DNA of 48,687 nt, taken from positions 1 through 48,687 of the forward strand of contig CAMMAZ010000012.1 of the NCBI GenBank assembly GCA_946493765.1. The letters run 5' to 3'. The position numbers and the translations under genes were made by a program. Positions 33,851-43,586 of this stretch are shown in pieces. This stretch comes from an uncultured Clostridia bacterium. GTDB taxonomy: Bacteria; Bacillota; Clostridia; Oscillospirales; Acutalibacteraceae. The notes under the pieces were generated by a model that saw nothing but the letters and a program-made list of their open reading frames with translations, was not told where the DNA came from and searched no databases. Numbering within the stretch: position 1 is the first letter of the stretch; the number at the start of each line of letters is the position of its first letter.

Positions 33851-34530
33851 CACACAAACATCAATGCATATTGTTTGGATTCGGCCATGGACACATAATC
33901 GTTTCCAGCCACAATAATATGATCCACCACATGCACGCCGATCGTTTTTAACGCGTCTATCGTTTTCTGGGTAGTGATACGATCACCCTCACTCGGAATC
34001 GCAATCCCGCTGGGATGATTATGACACATAATAATCTGCGTTGCATTGTACCGTAAACACAGTTCCACCAGTTTTCTGGAAACGATTTCGGCGGAATGAA
34101 CCGTTCCATCCCCCACTGCGCTCCATGCTAAAAATTTACCTCTGTTATTCAAAAATAAGGCAGAAGGAATTTCAATGTTCTTATCTAAATATCTGGGACT
34201 TAAAATTTCAAATGCTTTTTCAGACGAATTGATAATCACGCCGTCTGCATATTTTTCCGACTGATATTTCACGGCACAGGCAGGAATCAGTTTCAGAGAA
34301 AATGCTGTTGCTTCTCCGACACCATCCACCTTCATCAATTCGCTGAGTGAAGCGTCCAATACGCCTGCAAAAGAACCAAACCGATCAATCAAGGTGTGTG
34401 CCAGCGCGTTGGTATCCTTTCTCGGACATGTTGCATACAAAAGCATTTCCAGCAATTCATGATCGTGAAACGAATCAAAACCATTTGCAGCTGCACGTTC
34501 ACGCATTCGTTTCCGATGTCCTTCATGCAT
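33850..34530 (-). CDS. radC: RadC family JAB-domain protein
   Basis: A 226-aa protein: N-terminal helix-hairpin-helix region (about 55-80, LMKVDGVGEATA) and a C-terminal MPN/JAB metal-site domain with CHNHPSGIAIPSEGD, the HxHxnD zinc motif. RadC proteins are annotated in DNA repair, but the enzymatic role is not settled. Full length. The start is ATG 34530 with GGAAAGGA upstream. Divergent from the V-ATPase operon across a 268-base A/T-rich gap. Confidence 0.94.
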   Translation of the reverse strand: MHEGHRKRMRERAAANGFDSFHDHELLEMLLYATCPRKDTNALAHTLIDRFGSFAGVLDASLSELMKVDGVGEATAFSLKLIPACAVKYQSEKYADGVIINSSEKAFEILSPRYLDKNIEIPSALFLNNRGKFLAWSAVGDGTVHSAEIVSRKLVELCLRYNATQIIMCHNHPSGIAIPSEGDRITTQKTIDALKTIGVHVVDHIIVAGNDYVSMAESKQYALMFV

Positions 34531-34719
34531 ATTTCTCGTCCTTTCCGCCGGGTTTCACCGAATATACGCTTTATAAAATTTTTCTATATAAAAAATATCA
34601 GATTTTATTATATATCTTTTATGTGTGCTTTTCAAACATATTTTATAAATTCACGGCAAAATTAGTTGATATGCAACAAATTAAAATCTTATTTTTTGTA
34701 TATTTGTATAATTTCTCTC

Positions 34720-34748
34720 TTTCAATCGATGAACTGTTTCCTTATAAT
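34720..34748 (+). promoter_or_regulatory. Candidate promoter of the V-ATPase operon
   Basis: TATAAT (34743-34748) with TTTCAA (34720-34725) 17 bp upstream; the -35 box is weak. The start would be near 34755, 45 nt before the first gene. The rest of 34531-34719 is A/T-rich, and I see no riboswitch or other gene in it. Confidence 0.45.
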
Positions 34749-34798
34749 TAATAAATAAATAATGAATAGAAAAACATTTAATTTGGGAGGCGGAAGTT

Positions 34799-35107
34799 TT
34801 GGAAGAATTTGTCAAAAGAATTCTTGAAATCGATCAGCAGGCTAAAGCAATGACCGTTGATATGGATGAATTAAGACGGCAGGCCGATGATGCGCTGAAG
34901 GAAACGCTTGACGCTATCCAAAAAGAAATAAAACAGGATACCCAGCAGCAAATCGAGGCTTTTAAAGAAAAAGAACTGCAGCAAAGCGCTGAAAAGCTAA
35001 AGAAAAAAACCAGCGAATATCAGAGCATTCTGCAATCTTTCGATGAACAATATGAGAAAAATAAAGATTTTTGGGTGGACAAACTGGTCAAAAATGCGAT
35101 TGAATAA
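34799..35107 (+). CDS. V/A-type ATPase subunit G/H (peripheral stalk)
   Basis: A 102-aa, almost entirely coiled-coil protein (about 10-85, rich in Glu/Lys/Gln: KETLDAIQKEIKQDTQQQIE). It is placed first in the ATPase operon, as in other bacterial V-type operons where this subunit pairs with E to form the stator stalk. Start is TTG 34799 with GGGAGG upstream. The sequence alone is low-complexity; the context makes the call. Confidence 0.8.
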   Translation: MEEFVKRILEIDQQAKAMTVDMDELRRQADDALKETLDAIQKEIKQDTQQQIEAFKEKELQQSAEKLKKKTSEYQSILQSFDEQYEKNKDFWVDKLVKNAIE

Positions 35108-35148
35108 ATGAAACGTAAAAAATTATGCAAAGAAGGTGCGTGTGAATT

Positions 35149-36183
35149 ATGCCGGCGTCAACTGCTGTTCTGGTAAAATCCAGAGCCAAATTCGGAGCTA
35201 TGCTGACCGGACAGGACTATGAAAGCCTGCTCAGCTGCAAAAACATTCCGGAAATCGTGACTTATCTGCGCAGCAACACGCATTACAACGTTACGCTTGA
35301 AGGCATCAAGGAAGCTGCAGTGCACCGCGGAAATCTGGAGGCGCTGCTGCGCAAAAAAATTTATTCGGATTTTGCCGAACTTTGTTTTTTTGAACGTTCG
35401 ATCGGTGAACACTATTTTGAATATATCATGGTCAAAAACGAAATTGACATGCTGTCGGTGTTTCTGCGTTATTTTGTTGCGGGAACACCGGAAAAATTTT
35501 TATTCACCCTTCCGAATTTCTTCTCCAAGCATTCAAAGATCGATTTTATTACGATTGTGGAATGCAAAACGTATGACGATATTTTGCAGCATTTGAAAAA
35601 TACCGCCTATTACAAACTGCTGCTCCCCTTTCAGCCGCAGGAAAACGGGCGCCTTGATTTTACCACGATCGAAGCCGTTTTGGACCGGTATCTGCATGTT
35701 TTTGCACGCGATTTATTTTCCAAAAATTTTTCGGGAGAGGAATCCGAACAACTGATCGAAATCATGTCGATGCGTGCGGAACTTGAAAATCTGCGAAAAA
35801 TTTACCGTGCTAAAAAATATTATCAAATATCCGGCGATATGATCCGTGCATTATTGAACAACGAGCGCTGTTATTTGAATAAACGCCAGTTGGAGGAAAT
35901 GCTGGAATGTGAAAACGAGCAGGATGTTCTGGATCTGATGAAAAAGACGAAATACCGGCATGTTATGAAAAAAATTCCATTTCAGTTCATTGACGATTTT
36001 GCCGACCGCATTCTGTTTGATTATTGCAGGCGAAAAATGCGCTTTTCTACGCATGCTGCCGTTGTCATGGCATCGACGATCGAACTGTATGAAATTGAAG
36101 TCAAAAACCTGACGAATATTATCGAGGGTAAACGCTATATGGTCGACACATCTGAAATCCGCGAATTATTGATTTTAAATTGA
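35149..36183 (+). CDS. V/A-type ATPase subunit C (AC39-like)
   Basis: A 344-aa helical protein of the V-ATPase C/d family, the socket that joins the central stalk to the rotor ring. Landmarks are AVLVKSRAKFGAMLTGQDYESLL at the start, NEIDMLSVFLRYF, and EIMSMRAELENLRKIYRAKKYY in the middle, the second family repeat. ATG with AAGGTG upstream; 41 nt after the preceding subunit gene. Confidence 0.92.
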   Translation: MPASTAVLVKSRAKFGAMLTGQDYESLLSCKNIPEIVTYLRSNTHYNVTLEGIKEAAVHRGNLEALLRKKIYSDFAELCFFERSIGEHYFEYIMVKNEIDMLSVFLRYFVAGTPEKFLFTLPNFFSKHSKIDFITIVECKTYDDILQHLKNTAYYKLLLPFQPQENGRLDFTTIEAVLDRYLHVFARDLFSKNFSGEESEQLIEIMSMRAELENLRKIYRAKKYYQISGDMIRALLNNERCYLNKRQLEEMLECENEQDVLDLMKKTKYRHVMKKIPFQFIDDFADRILFDYCRRKMRFSTHAAVVMASTIELYEIEVKNLTNIIEGKRYMVDTSEIRELLILN

Positions 36184-36198
36184 TGGGGGTGATTCCTT

Positions 36199-38133
36199 TT
36201 GGCTATTGAAAAAATGAAGCTGGTTAGTATTATCGGGAAGTATGAACAGCTGGATGCAACCATCCAGGCTTACCTGGATTCCGGGTGCTTTCAGCCTGAA
36301 TCCTCTTCTCAACTGCTTGGCAATATTAAGGGATTTTCCCATGTTGACGATGAAAACCCTTACGCCGCGCATCTGAACCGGTTGACTGAAATTCTTGAAA
36401 TGTCCGGTATTAAACCGGTAACCGTCCCCCACTCGGGACCAACGCCGGATCTGAAAGAAATTGACCGGAAGATGCAGATCCTAAATGAAAGACTCGGCGC
36501 TTTGCAGGATCAAAAAGCGGCGCTGGCTCAGAAGATTGAGGAAACCAAAGAACGAATCGAAAATATGTCCCATTTTGAAGGGCTGGATGTCAAGCTGGAA
36601 GAAGCGTTTCATTCGGAATTTGTGAAGTTCCGGTTCGGAAAACTGCCCGCTGAAAGCTATGATAAACTGAAATTTTATAACAGTAATCCTTATGTAATCT
36701 ATTTTCCCTGCTCAAGGGAAGACGATTTTATCTGGGGCATGTATGTTGCGCCGAAAAACGGCGCAAATGAAGTCGACAGCATCTTCAACAGCCTGTTTTT
36801 TGAGCGGTTGCGGCTGCCGGATGTGAAAGGTACGCCGGAACAGGCCATTGAAGATATGAAAAAGGAGCTCGCGACCTATCAGGCCAACTATGACGAATTG
36901 TCCGAGATCATCAGTGAATTCAACGATCTTGAAATGGACGATTATCTGACGCTGTATACCCAGCTCAAACGTTCCTATGACGCTTTTGAAATTCGCCGGT
37001 ATGCCTCGAAATATGGTGATTCTTTCATGCTGGTAGGATGGATTCCCGAGGATTCCATTACGCTCTTTGAGTCCTACATGGATCAGGTGGATGCAATTGA
37101 ATACAGCTACAGTGATCCGGAAGACACCAAACTGATCGAACCGCCGATCAAGCTGGAAAATCCAAAACCTTTCAGGCGGTTTGAATATTATGTCGAGATG
37201 TTCGGTGTACCGGGATACAACGAAATCGATCCAACACCGTTTGTCGCCATCGCCTACACTTTACTCTATGGTATTATGTTCGCCGATGTCGGACAAGGCA
37301 TCATTCTGGCAATTGCCGGCTATTTGATGTATAAGCTTAAAGGCATGAAATTGGGACGCATTTTAGTGCCCTGCGGCATTGCCGGTTCTTTCTTCGGATT
37401 GATTTTTGGCAGTGTATTTGGTTTTGAACATGTGCTGGATCCGTTATATCATGCAATTGGTTTTGCCGAAAAACCCATCGAGGTGATGGATTCCATCAAT
37501 AGCATTTTGCTGATGGCTGTCGGGCTTGGCGTGGTGATGATGATCGTAGCGATCTGCTTAAACATTTATTGCTGTTTTAAGCGAAAAAATCCCGGCGAAG
37601 CAATATTCGGCGAAAACGGATTCTGTGGACTCATCGCATATGTCTCGTTGATTTGTATTCTGTTATCCTTGTTTGTCAGTCAGCTGGCGAATCTTCTGGT
37701 TGTTTTTGTGATCGCTTTGATTGTAACACTTGTGTTGATCATGTTCAAAGAACCATTGATGCATATGGTCAATCACAAAGAAAAATTCAAACCGGAATCC
37801 AGCATGGCAGAATACGTGATGCAAAGCTTTTTTGAAATGTTCGAAGCATTGCTCAGCTATGTGACTAACACTGTTTCTTTCCTGCGTGTCGGTGCATTCG
37901 TACTGGTGCACGCCGGTATGATGATGGTCTTCTTCACATTGGCGGAAATGATGCCCAATGCAATTTTATACTGGCTGATGATCGTTTTGGGCAATGTTCT
38001 GGTTTTGGTACTGGAAGGTCTGTTGGTCGGCGTCCAGTCATTAAGGCTCATGTTTTATGAAATGTTTTCAAGATTTTATCATGGCGACGGTAAACCCTAC
38101 ACGCCTGCTAAAATCGGAGAATATAAAGAATAA
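36199..38133 (+). CDS. V/A-type ATPase subunit I (membrane stator)
   Basis: The 644-aa subunit that carries the ion half-channels next to the rotor. Residues 1-340 are cytoplasmic and contain coiled coils (about 80-125, 215-240); seven to eight membrane segments follow from about 345 (FVAIAYTLLYGIMFADVGQG begins them). The C-terminal helices with FLRVGAFVLVHAGMMMVFF and LVLEGLLVGVQSLRLMFYEMFSRFY contain the conserved glutamate and essential arginine. Start TTG 36199 with GGGGGTGA upstream. Confidence 0.96.
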   Translation: MAIEKMKLVSIIGKYEQLDATIQAYLDSGCFQPESSSQLLGNIKGFSHVDDENPYAAHLNRLTEILEMSGIKPVTVPHSGPTPDLKEIDRKMQILNERLGALQDQKAALAQKIEETKERIENMSHFEGLDVKLEEAFHSEFVKFRFGKLPAESYDKLKFYNSNPYVIYFPCSREDDFIWGMYVAPKNGANEVDSIFNSLFFERLRLPDVKGTPEQAIEDMKKELATYQANYDELSEIISEFNDLEMDDYLTLYTQLKRSYDAFEIRRYASKYGDSFMLVGWIPEDSITLFESYMDQVDAIEYSYSDPEDTKLIEPPIKLENPKPFRRFEYYVEMFGVPGYNEIDPTPFVAIAYTLLYGIMFADVGQGIILAIAGYLMYKLKGMKLGRILVPCGIAGSFFGLIFGSVFGFEHVLDPLYHAIGFAEKPIEVMDSINSILLMAVGLGVVMMIVAICLNIYCCFKRKNPGEAIFGENGFCGLIAYVSLICILLSLFVSQLANLLVVFVIALIVTLVLIMFKEPLMHMVNHKEKFKPESSMAEYVMQSFFEMFEALLSYVTNTVSFLRVGAFVLVHAGMMMVFFTLAEMMPNAILYWLMIVLGNVLVLVLEGLLVGVQSLRLMFYEMFSRFYHGDGKPYTPAKIGEYKE

Positions 38134-38168
38134 AAACCGATCATTCGGTAAAATTGGAGGAAAAAATT

Positions 38169-38630
38169 ATGTTAACTACTATTCTTGCAATCTTATTCCC
38201 TATTGTTGCTGTCGGCGTTGCGGCGTTGATTGCAGTGCGTGTGATGAAAAAATCCGGGAATGCGAAACGTTCTTTCGGCATCAATCTTGCCGTGATCGGT
38301 ATTATGCTCGTTATGTTCACGCTTTTCAGTTTTGGCGCTTCGGCGGAGGCTGCCCCTGCTGACGATGCCGCGGCACAAACCACCGTGGAAGAAACAGCCC
38401 AAACACAAACCGACATGAACAGCGGACTTGGTCTGATTGCGGCGGGTCTTTGTACCGGTCTTGCCGGTATCGGCGGCGGTATTGCACTGGCAAGCGGCGT
38501 TCCTGCGGCGATCGGTGCGGTTTCCGAAGATCCTTCGGCCTTTGGTAAATCACTGATTTTCGTTGCTTTGGGTGAAACCATCGCGCTTTACGGCGTCGTC
38601 ATCTCGGTTATGATTTTGTCAAATCTTTAA
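38169..38630 (+). CDS. V/A-type ATPase subunit K (rotor proteolipid)
   Basis: A 153-aa rotor-ring protein. The N-terminal part has two hydrophobic helices (about 3-23, 36-56) followed by an Ala/Thr-rich linker (57-82) that does not look like a proteolipid hairpin. The C-terminal hairpin (85-151) does: GLGLIAAGLCTGLAGIGGGIALA, loop SEDP, and FVALGETIALYGVVIS with the ion-binding Glu136. Glu136-Thr137 and Tyr141 match the E-S/T-x-x-x-Y side of Na+ rotor sites, but the glutamine expected in the first helix is absent. The start is ATG 38169 (TTGGAGG upstream). Confidence 0.93.
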   Translation: MLTTILAILFPIVAVGVAALIAVRVMKKSGNAKRSFGINLAVIGIMLVMFTLFSFGASAEAAPADDAAAQTTVEETAQTQTDMNSGLGLIAAGLCTGLAGIGGGIALASGVPAAIGAVSEDPSAFGKSLIFVALGETIALYGVVISVMILSNL

Positions 38631-38674
38631 AAACATACCGGATGCTATTTTTCGGAAAGGAAAGCGGTCGTTTT

Positions 38675-38986
38675 ATGAAATTTCTTCTAATCAGCGATAA
38701 CCACGACACTTTGGTTGGTATGCGGCTTGCGGGTATTGAGGGCGTTCTCGCGCACGACGCGCAGACTGTGGAAACAGCGCTGAAGGAAGCGATAGCCAAT
38801 GAGGAGATCGGTATTATTTTAATTACTGAAAAGTTGGTTCCGCTGTGTCCGGATATTATTTATGATTTGAAGTTGAACTGTAAACGGCCGTTGATTGTGG
38901 AAATCCCCGACCGGCATACCGCCGACCGTTCCTCCGGTTCAATCACAAAATATATCAAGGACGCGATCGGCGTCAATCTGGATTAA
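38675..38986 (+). CDS. V/A-type ATPase subunit F (central stalk)
   Basis: A 103-aa Rossmann-like subunit that sits with D in the rotor axis. MKFLLISDNHDTLVGMRLAGIEG and EIGIILITEKL...LIVEIPDRH match subunit F; the length is as usual. Start ATG 38675; the longer frame from 38642 covers the ribosome site. Confidence 0.93.
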   Translation: MKFLLISDNHDTLVGMRLAGIEGVLAHDAQTVETALKEAIANEEIGIILITEKLVPLCPDIIYDLKLNCKRPLIVEIPDRHTADRSSGSITKYIKDAIGVNLD

Positions 38987-39009
38987 AACAGCCGGTTTCG
39001 GCAGATTGG

Positions 39010-39615
39010 ATGGTTTTTATGCTGCAGGATCAAAAATTCAGCAAATATGTAGATGCGATCACAAACGAAGCGAACGCTGCAAGAAAACAGGCGGAACAGC
39101 GCATTGAAAAATATAAAAAATCAAGAATTGATAATGCGCGCAGTCAGGCGCTGGAAAACAGTAAACTGGAGGTTCGCAGAACAACCGCCCGTATTCATCA
39201 GGACATCGGCCGGCAATTTTCTTCGGATGAAATCGAAGTGAGAAAACAGATTTTTGAAAAACGGGAAGATATTAAAACGCAGGTTTTTAAAGAAGCTGAG
39301 AAAAAAATTATTTCTTTTACGCAGTCCGAGGCTTATGAACCGTTTTTGGCAAAATCGATGGACGCAATCAAAACAAAACTGGTCGGCCGGGACAAGGTTG
39401 TCACCGTTTTTTTGCGGCAGGAAGACTTGAAATTTAAGGAAATGATCCAAACCCACACAGTTTTACCCTGTGATTTTGTAGTGGACAACGCCATTCGTTT
39501 GGGTGGTCTTCGGGTTCGGTTTGCAATGGTAGAAATCGACGATACCTTGGATACCCGGTTATCTTCCCAGACTCAATGGTTTGAAGAAAATTCCGGGTTG
39601 GTTGTAAAAGAATAA
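39010..39615 (+). CDS. V/A-type ATPase subunit E (peripheral stalk)
   Basis: A 201-aa stator subunit. Residues about 10-95 are a coiled coil (ANAARKQAEQRIEKYKKSR), and the rest is the globular head ending RLGGLRVRFAMVEIDDTLDTRL, the conserved C-terminal motif (GG..V......I..DNT/DTRL). Start either ATG 39010 or ATG 39019; the latter has a GGATGG nearby, so the choice is open. Confidence 0.92.
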   Translation: MVFMLQDQKFSKYVDAITNEANAARKQAEQRIEKYKKSRIDNARSQALENSKLEVRRTTARIHQDIGRQFSSDEIEVRKQIFEKREDIKTQVFKEAEKKIISFTQSEAYEPFLAKSMDAIKTKLVGRDKVVTVFLRQEDLKFKEMIQTHTVLPCDFVVDNAIRLGGLRVRFAMVEIDDTLDTRLSSQTQWFEENSGLVVKE

Positions 39616-39628
39616 GGCGGTGAAGCAT

Positions 39629-41389
39629 GTGGCAAATAAAAATGTAATCTATGGTATCAACGGTCCGGTTGTCACCGTTAAAAATTCCACTGATTTTTCC
39701 ATGCAGGAAATGGTGTATGTTGGCAATCAAAAACTGATCGGAGAGGTTATCGGTATTGAAGAGGACACAACGACCATTCAGGTCTACGAAGAAACCACAG
39801 GATTATCTCCCCGTCAGCCGGTGATTTCCACCAAAAGTCCTTTGTCCTTAACGCTGGGGCCCGGTATCCTGACAAATATTTTCGACGGTATTGAACGGCC
39901 TTTGCGTGATATTGAAAAAACGTCCGGTGCATTTATGGAAAAAGGCAGCGATATTCCGGCATTGGATCTCTCAAAAGAATGGGATGTGACAGTTACTGCC
40001 AAGGTCGGTGACCAGCTGACCGGCGGCAGCATCTATGCATCCTGTCCTGAAACGGCATCGATCGTTCACTATATCATGGTTCCGCCGACTTTAAGCGGAA
40101 CGGTGACTTTCGCTGCCGATAACGGTAAGTATAAGGTCAACGATAAAATTCTGGAACTAACTGATCAAAACGGAACGGTACATCCTTTGACACTGTGCCA
40201 GCGCTGGCCGATTCGGACACCCCGACCGATTGCCAACCGGTTGGAATGCACCATACCACTGATTACCGGACAGCGTGTAATCGACACGATGCTCCCGATT
40301 GCAAAAGGCGGAACGGCGGCGATCCCGGGCGGGTTCGGTACCGGAAAAACTATGACACAGCATCAGCTTGCCAAATGGTGTGATGCGGATATTATCATCT
40401 ATGTCGGCTGCGGTGAACGCGGTAACGAAATGACACAGGTGTTGGATGAATTCGGTGATCTGATCGATCCTCGAACCGGTAAAAAATTAACCGATCGAAC
40501 TGTTTTGATTGCAAACACTTCCAACATGCCGGTTGCAGCACGTGAAGCCTCGATCTATACCGGCATTACCCTGGCGGAATATTACCGGGATATGGGCTAT
40601 GACGTTGCCATGATGGCCGACTCAACCTCCCGTTGGGCGGAAGCATTGCGTGAAATTTCCGGTCGTTTGGAGGAAATGCCGGCTGAAGAAGGTTTTCCGG
40701 CTTATCTTCCTTCCCGACTGTCCGAATTTTACGAACGTGCCGGACGGGTGGACACGCTTTGTGGGAAAACCGGTTCCGTGACTGTTATCGGCGCCGTTTC
40801 TCCGCAGGGCGCGGACTTTTCCGAACCGGTTACTCAAAACACAAAACGGTTTACCCGCTGTTTCTGGGCGTTGGACAAATCGCTGGCCTATGCGCGGCAT
40901 TATCCGGCGATTAACTGGATTTCCAGTTACAGTGAATATGATATCGATCTGCAGCGTTATTTTGATGAAAATGTTGATCCGAATTTTATGAAATGCAGAT
41001 CGGAACTGATTGCGATTTTGCGTGAAGAAAATGCCTTGATGGAGATCGTCAAACTGATCGGCGAAGATGTTTTGCCGGATGATCAAAAGCTGGTTATTGA
41101 GATTGCGCGCGTGATTCGTGTTGGTTTCCTGCAACAAAACGCTTACCACAAAGAAGATACCTATGTCCCTTTGAAAAAGCAATATAAAATGATGGAGATT
41201 ATTTTATATTTATACAATATCGGCAAACAACTTGTTACCAGCGGCGTGCCCATTTCCAAACTTGTCGATAAAGGGCTTTTTGATATGCTGGTAAAAATCA
41301 AATATGAGATTGAAAATGATCATCTGGAAAAATTTGATCAAATCAAAGAACAGATCGATCATGCAGTGACTGAAATCAAATCAATCTGA
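39629..41389 (+). CDS. V/A-type ATPase catalytic subunit A
   Basis: The 586-aa catalytic subunit. The A-specific non-homologous region (about 110-190) precedes the P-loop GGFGTGKT; the usual form is GPFGSGKT, so two positions differ. [15 protein letters not shown] carries the catalytic glutamate, and [32 protein letters not shown] is the conserved core. The start is GTG 39629 with AAGGCGG upstream. Pairs with B in the hexamer. Confidence 0.97.
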   Translation: MANKNVIYGINGPVVTVKNSTDFSMQEMVYVGNQKLIGEVIGIEEDTTTIQVYEETTGLSPRQPVISTKSPLSLTLGPGILTNIFDGIERPLRDIEKTSGAFMEKGSDIPALDLSKEWDVTVTAKVGDQLTGGSIYASCPETASIVHYIMVPPTLSGTVTFAADNGKYKVNDKILELTDQNGTVHPLTLCQRWPIRTPRPIANRLECTIPLITGQRVIDTMLPIAKGGTAAIPGGFGTGKTMTQHQLAKWCDADIIIYVGCGERGNEMTQVLDEFGDLIDPRTGKKLTDRTVLIANTSNMPVAAREASIYTGITLAEYYRDMGYDVAMMADSTSRWAEALREISGRLEEMPAEEGFPAYLPSRLSEFYERAGRVDTLCGKTGSVTVIGAVSPQGADFSEPVTQNTKRFTRCFWALDKSLAYARHYPAINWISSYSEYDIDLQRYFDENVDPNFMKCRSELIAILREENALMEIVKLIGEDVLPDDQKLVIEIARVIRVGFLQQNAYHKEDTYVPLKKQYKMMEIILYLYNIGKQLVTSGVPISKLVDKGLFDMLVKIKYEIENDHLEKFDQIKEQIDHAVTEIKSI

Positions 41390-41403
41390 AAGGTGGCAAT
41401 AAT

Positions 41404-42786
41404 ATGATAATTGAACATCTGGGACTCAGTTCGATCAGTGGTTCGCTGGTCGTTTTGGACAATGTTCTGAATGCTTCTTTTGAAGAAATGGTTGAATTGC
41501 GCCTGGAGGATGGAAGCAAACGCATTGGCCGAATCGTCCAGATCGACGGACAACGGGTCGTCATTCAGGTCTTTGAAGGGACAAAAGGCTTGTCGCTTGT
41601 GAATACCAAGACGGTTTTAACCGGCGAACCGATGAAAATTGCATTATCCCGTGAAATTCTCGGTCGTATTTTCAATGGCGTCGGCACGCCAATCGATGGA
41701 TTGGGCAATATCTATCCCACAGCCAGGAGAAACGTGAATGGCTCCCCAATCAACCCCGTTTCCCGTGAATATCCCCGCAATTTTATTCAGACCGGTATTT
41801 CCTCCATCGATTGCCTGACAACGCTGATTCGCGGTCAGAAATTGCCGATCTTTTCGGGCTCGGGCATGAAACACAATGAACTGGCAGTTCAGATCGTCCG
41901 GCAGGCCAAAATTGCCGGCGCAACGGATGAAAATTTTGCGGTTGTGTTCGCCGCCATGGGTGTTAAACATGATGTGGCGGACTACTTCAAACGCTCCTTT
42001 GAAGAAGCGGGTGTTTTGGAACGTGTTGTGATGTTTTTAAATCTGTCCGACGATCCGATTATTGAAAGAATCATTACCCCCCGCTGTGCGTTGACAGCAG
42101 CAGAATATCTCGCATTCACGCACAACATGCACATCCTTGTCGTGATGACGGATATGACATCCTATGCCGAGGCCTGTCGTGAATTCAGTTCCTCCAAAGG
42201 TGAAATTCCGGGTCGTAAGGGTTATCCGGGTTACCTGTATTCCGATCTGGCCTCCCTTTATGAACGCGCCGGTATGATCAAAGGCTGTTCCGGCTCCGTG
42301 ACACAGCTGCCGATTCTAACCATGCCAAACGATGATATTACCCATCCGGTTCCTGATTTGACCGGCTATATTACCGAAGGGCAAATTGTGCTCGACCGCC
42401 AATTGGACGGCGTCGGTGTTTATCCGCCGGTCGGTATTCTGCCGTCGCTTTCCCGTCTGATGAAAGATGGTATCGGCGAAGGCTTTACCCGTGAGGATCA
42501 TTCTCCGCTTGCCAACCAGCTGTTTGCTTCCTATGCCAAAGTGCAGGACGCCAGAGCGTTGGCATCGGTCATTGGTGAAGAGGAACTGTCTGCGGTCGAT
42601 AAAAAGTATATTGAATTCGGCAAACTTTTTGAAAACAGGTTTTTATCCCAATCCCCTACCGAGTCCCGTAGCATTGAACAGACATTGGATTTAGGATGGG
42701 AATTGTTATCCACCTTGCCGAAAGAAGAACTCGATCGTGTGGATGAAAAGCTTTTGGAACAATACTATAAACCCACCAACGCTTAA
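41404..42786 (+). CDS. V/A-type ATPase subunit B
   Basis: The 460-aa non-catalytic partner subunit. [18 protein letters not shown] replaces the P-loop of A, as expected for [18 protein letters not shown] and [18 protein letters not shown] are the conserved core. Good Shine-Dalgarno site AAAGGTGG; 14 nt after A. Confidence 0.97.
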   Translation: MIIEHLGLSSISGSLVVLDNVLNASFEEMVELRLEDGSKRIGRIVQIDGQRVVIQVFEGTKGLSLVNTKTVLTGEPMKIALSREILGRIFNGVGTPIDGLGNIYPTARRNVNGSPINPVSREYPRNFIQTGISSIDCLTTLIRGQKLPIFSGSGMKHNELAVQIVRQAKIAGATDENFAVVFAAMGVKHDVADYFKRSFEEAGVLERVVMFLNLSDDPIIERIITPRCALTAAEYLAFTHNMHILVVMTDMTSYAEACREFSSSKGEIPGRKGYPGYLYSDLASLYERAGMIKGCSGSVTQLPILTMPNDDITHPVPDLTGYITEGQIVLDRQLDGVGVYPPVGILPSLSRLMKDGIGEGFTREDHSPLANQLFASYAKVQDARALASVIGEEELSAVDKKYIEFGKLFENRFLSQSPTESRSIEQTLDLGWELLSTLPKEELDRVDEKLLEQYYKPTNA

Positions 42787-42831
42787 AATTTGATATTCTT
42801 TTTCAGAATGTAAGAGAAAAGGGGTGCTGAT

Positions 42832-43440
42832 TTGGCACAACAGGTTTTCCCAACCAAGGGCAATTTAATTGCGGCCAAAAAGTCATTGTCATTGGCGCAA
42901 ACTGGTTTTGATCTGATGGACAGGAAACGGAATATTCTGATTCGTGAAACCATGGCATTGATCGATTCCGCTAAAAAAATTCAAAATTCGATCAATGTCG
43001 CCTATAAAGAGGCTTATCAGGCATTGCAGCTTGCCAATATCACGTTGGGTATTATCGATGAACTCTCTCAAACCGTGCCGGTCGACAACGGAATCCGTTT
43101 GGATTACCGAAGCGTCATGGGAGTGGATATTCCGATCGCAAAAATCGACTATACCCCGCCCCAACTGTTATACGGTTATACCAGAACCAATGAAAAACTG
43201 GATCTGGCATTTAAAAAGTTTGATGAAGTGAAAATGCTCACGGTGCAACTCAGTGAAATTGAAAACAGCGTTTACCGGTTGGCACAGGGTATCAAAAAAA
43301 CACAGAAACGGGCAAATGCATTAAAAAATATCATCATTCCGCAATTTCAGGAAACGATTCGATTTATCACAGAGTCGTTGGATGAAAAAGAACGCGAGGA
43401 ATTTTCCAGACTGAAAGTCATTAAAAAGACAAAAGGTTAA
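42832..43440 (+). CDS. V/A-type ATPase subunit D (central stalk)
   Basis: A 202-aa, helical shaft subunit. It opens VFPTKGNLIAAKKSLSLAQTG, has MDRKRNILIRE, and ends with the long helix ENSVYRLAQGIKKTQKRANALKN, typical of D. Start TTG 42832 with AGGGGTG upstream. It ends the operon, and a long hairpin terminator follows. Confidence 0.95.
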   Translation: MAQQVFPTKGNLIAAKKSLSLAQTGFDLMDRKRNILIRETMALIDSAKKIQNSINVAYKEAYQALQLANITLGIIDELSQTVPVDNGIRLDYRSVMGVDIPIAKIDYTPPQLLYGYTRTNEKLDLAFKKFDEVKMLTVQLSEIENSVYRLAQGIKKTQKRANALKNIIIPQFQETIRFITESLDEKEREEFSRLKVIKKTKG

Positions 43441-43441
43441 T

Positions 43442-43503
43442 AAAAACGAACAGGCTTTTTTAGCAGTTTCAACAAGAATTGCTCTGAAAGTCTGTTCGTT
43501 TTT
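43442..43503 (+). terminator. Terminator of the V-ATPase operon
   Basis: A long hairpin: 17-nt arms (43442-43458 with 43487-43503, one G-U pair) around a 28-nt apical region, ending in a T-tract. It starts directly after the subunit D stop. Confidence 0.8.
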
Positions 43504-43518
43504 ACTTTGGCAAATCCG

Positions 43519-43557
43519 TTGAATTCATACCTTTAAAATGATATACTTACTGTATAT
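43519..43557 (+). promoter_or_regulatory. Promoter and palindromic operator of the ABC transporter operon
   Basis: TTGAAT (43519-43524), 17-bp spacer, TATACT (43542-43547). A perfect dyad ATATAC-TTACT-GTATAT (43541-43557) covers the -10 box and the start site, so a bound repressor would block initiation. Transporters of this type are often controlled by a GntR/YtrA-like repressor, but none is in the window. Confidence 0.6.
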
Positions 43558-43586
43558 AACGCTATAATGAAAGGAACTATGGACTG

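Noticed and set aside
34347-34751. A 134-codon plus-strand frame before the V-ATPase operon
   Set aside because: Half of it is antisense to radC and the rest is A/T-rich intergenic DNA with many Phe/Tyr/Ile codons; no ribosome site.
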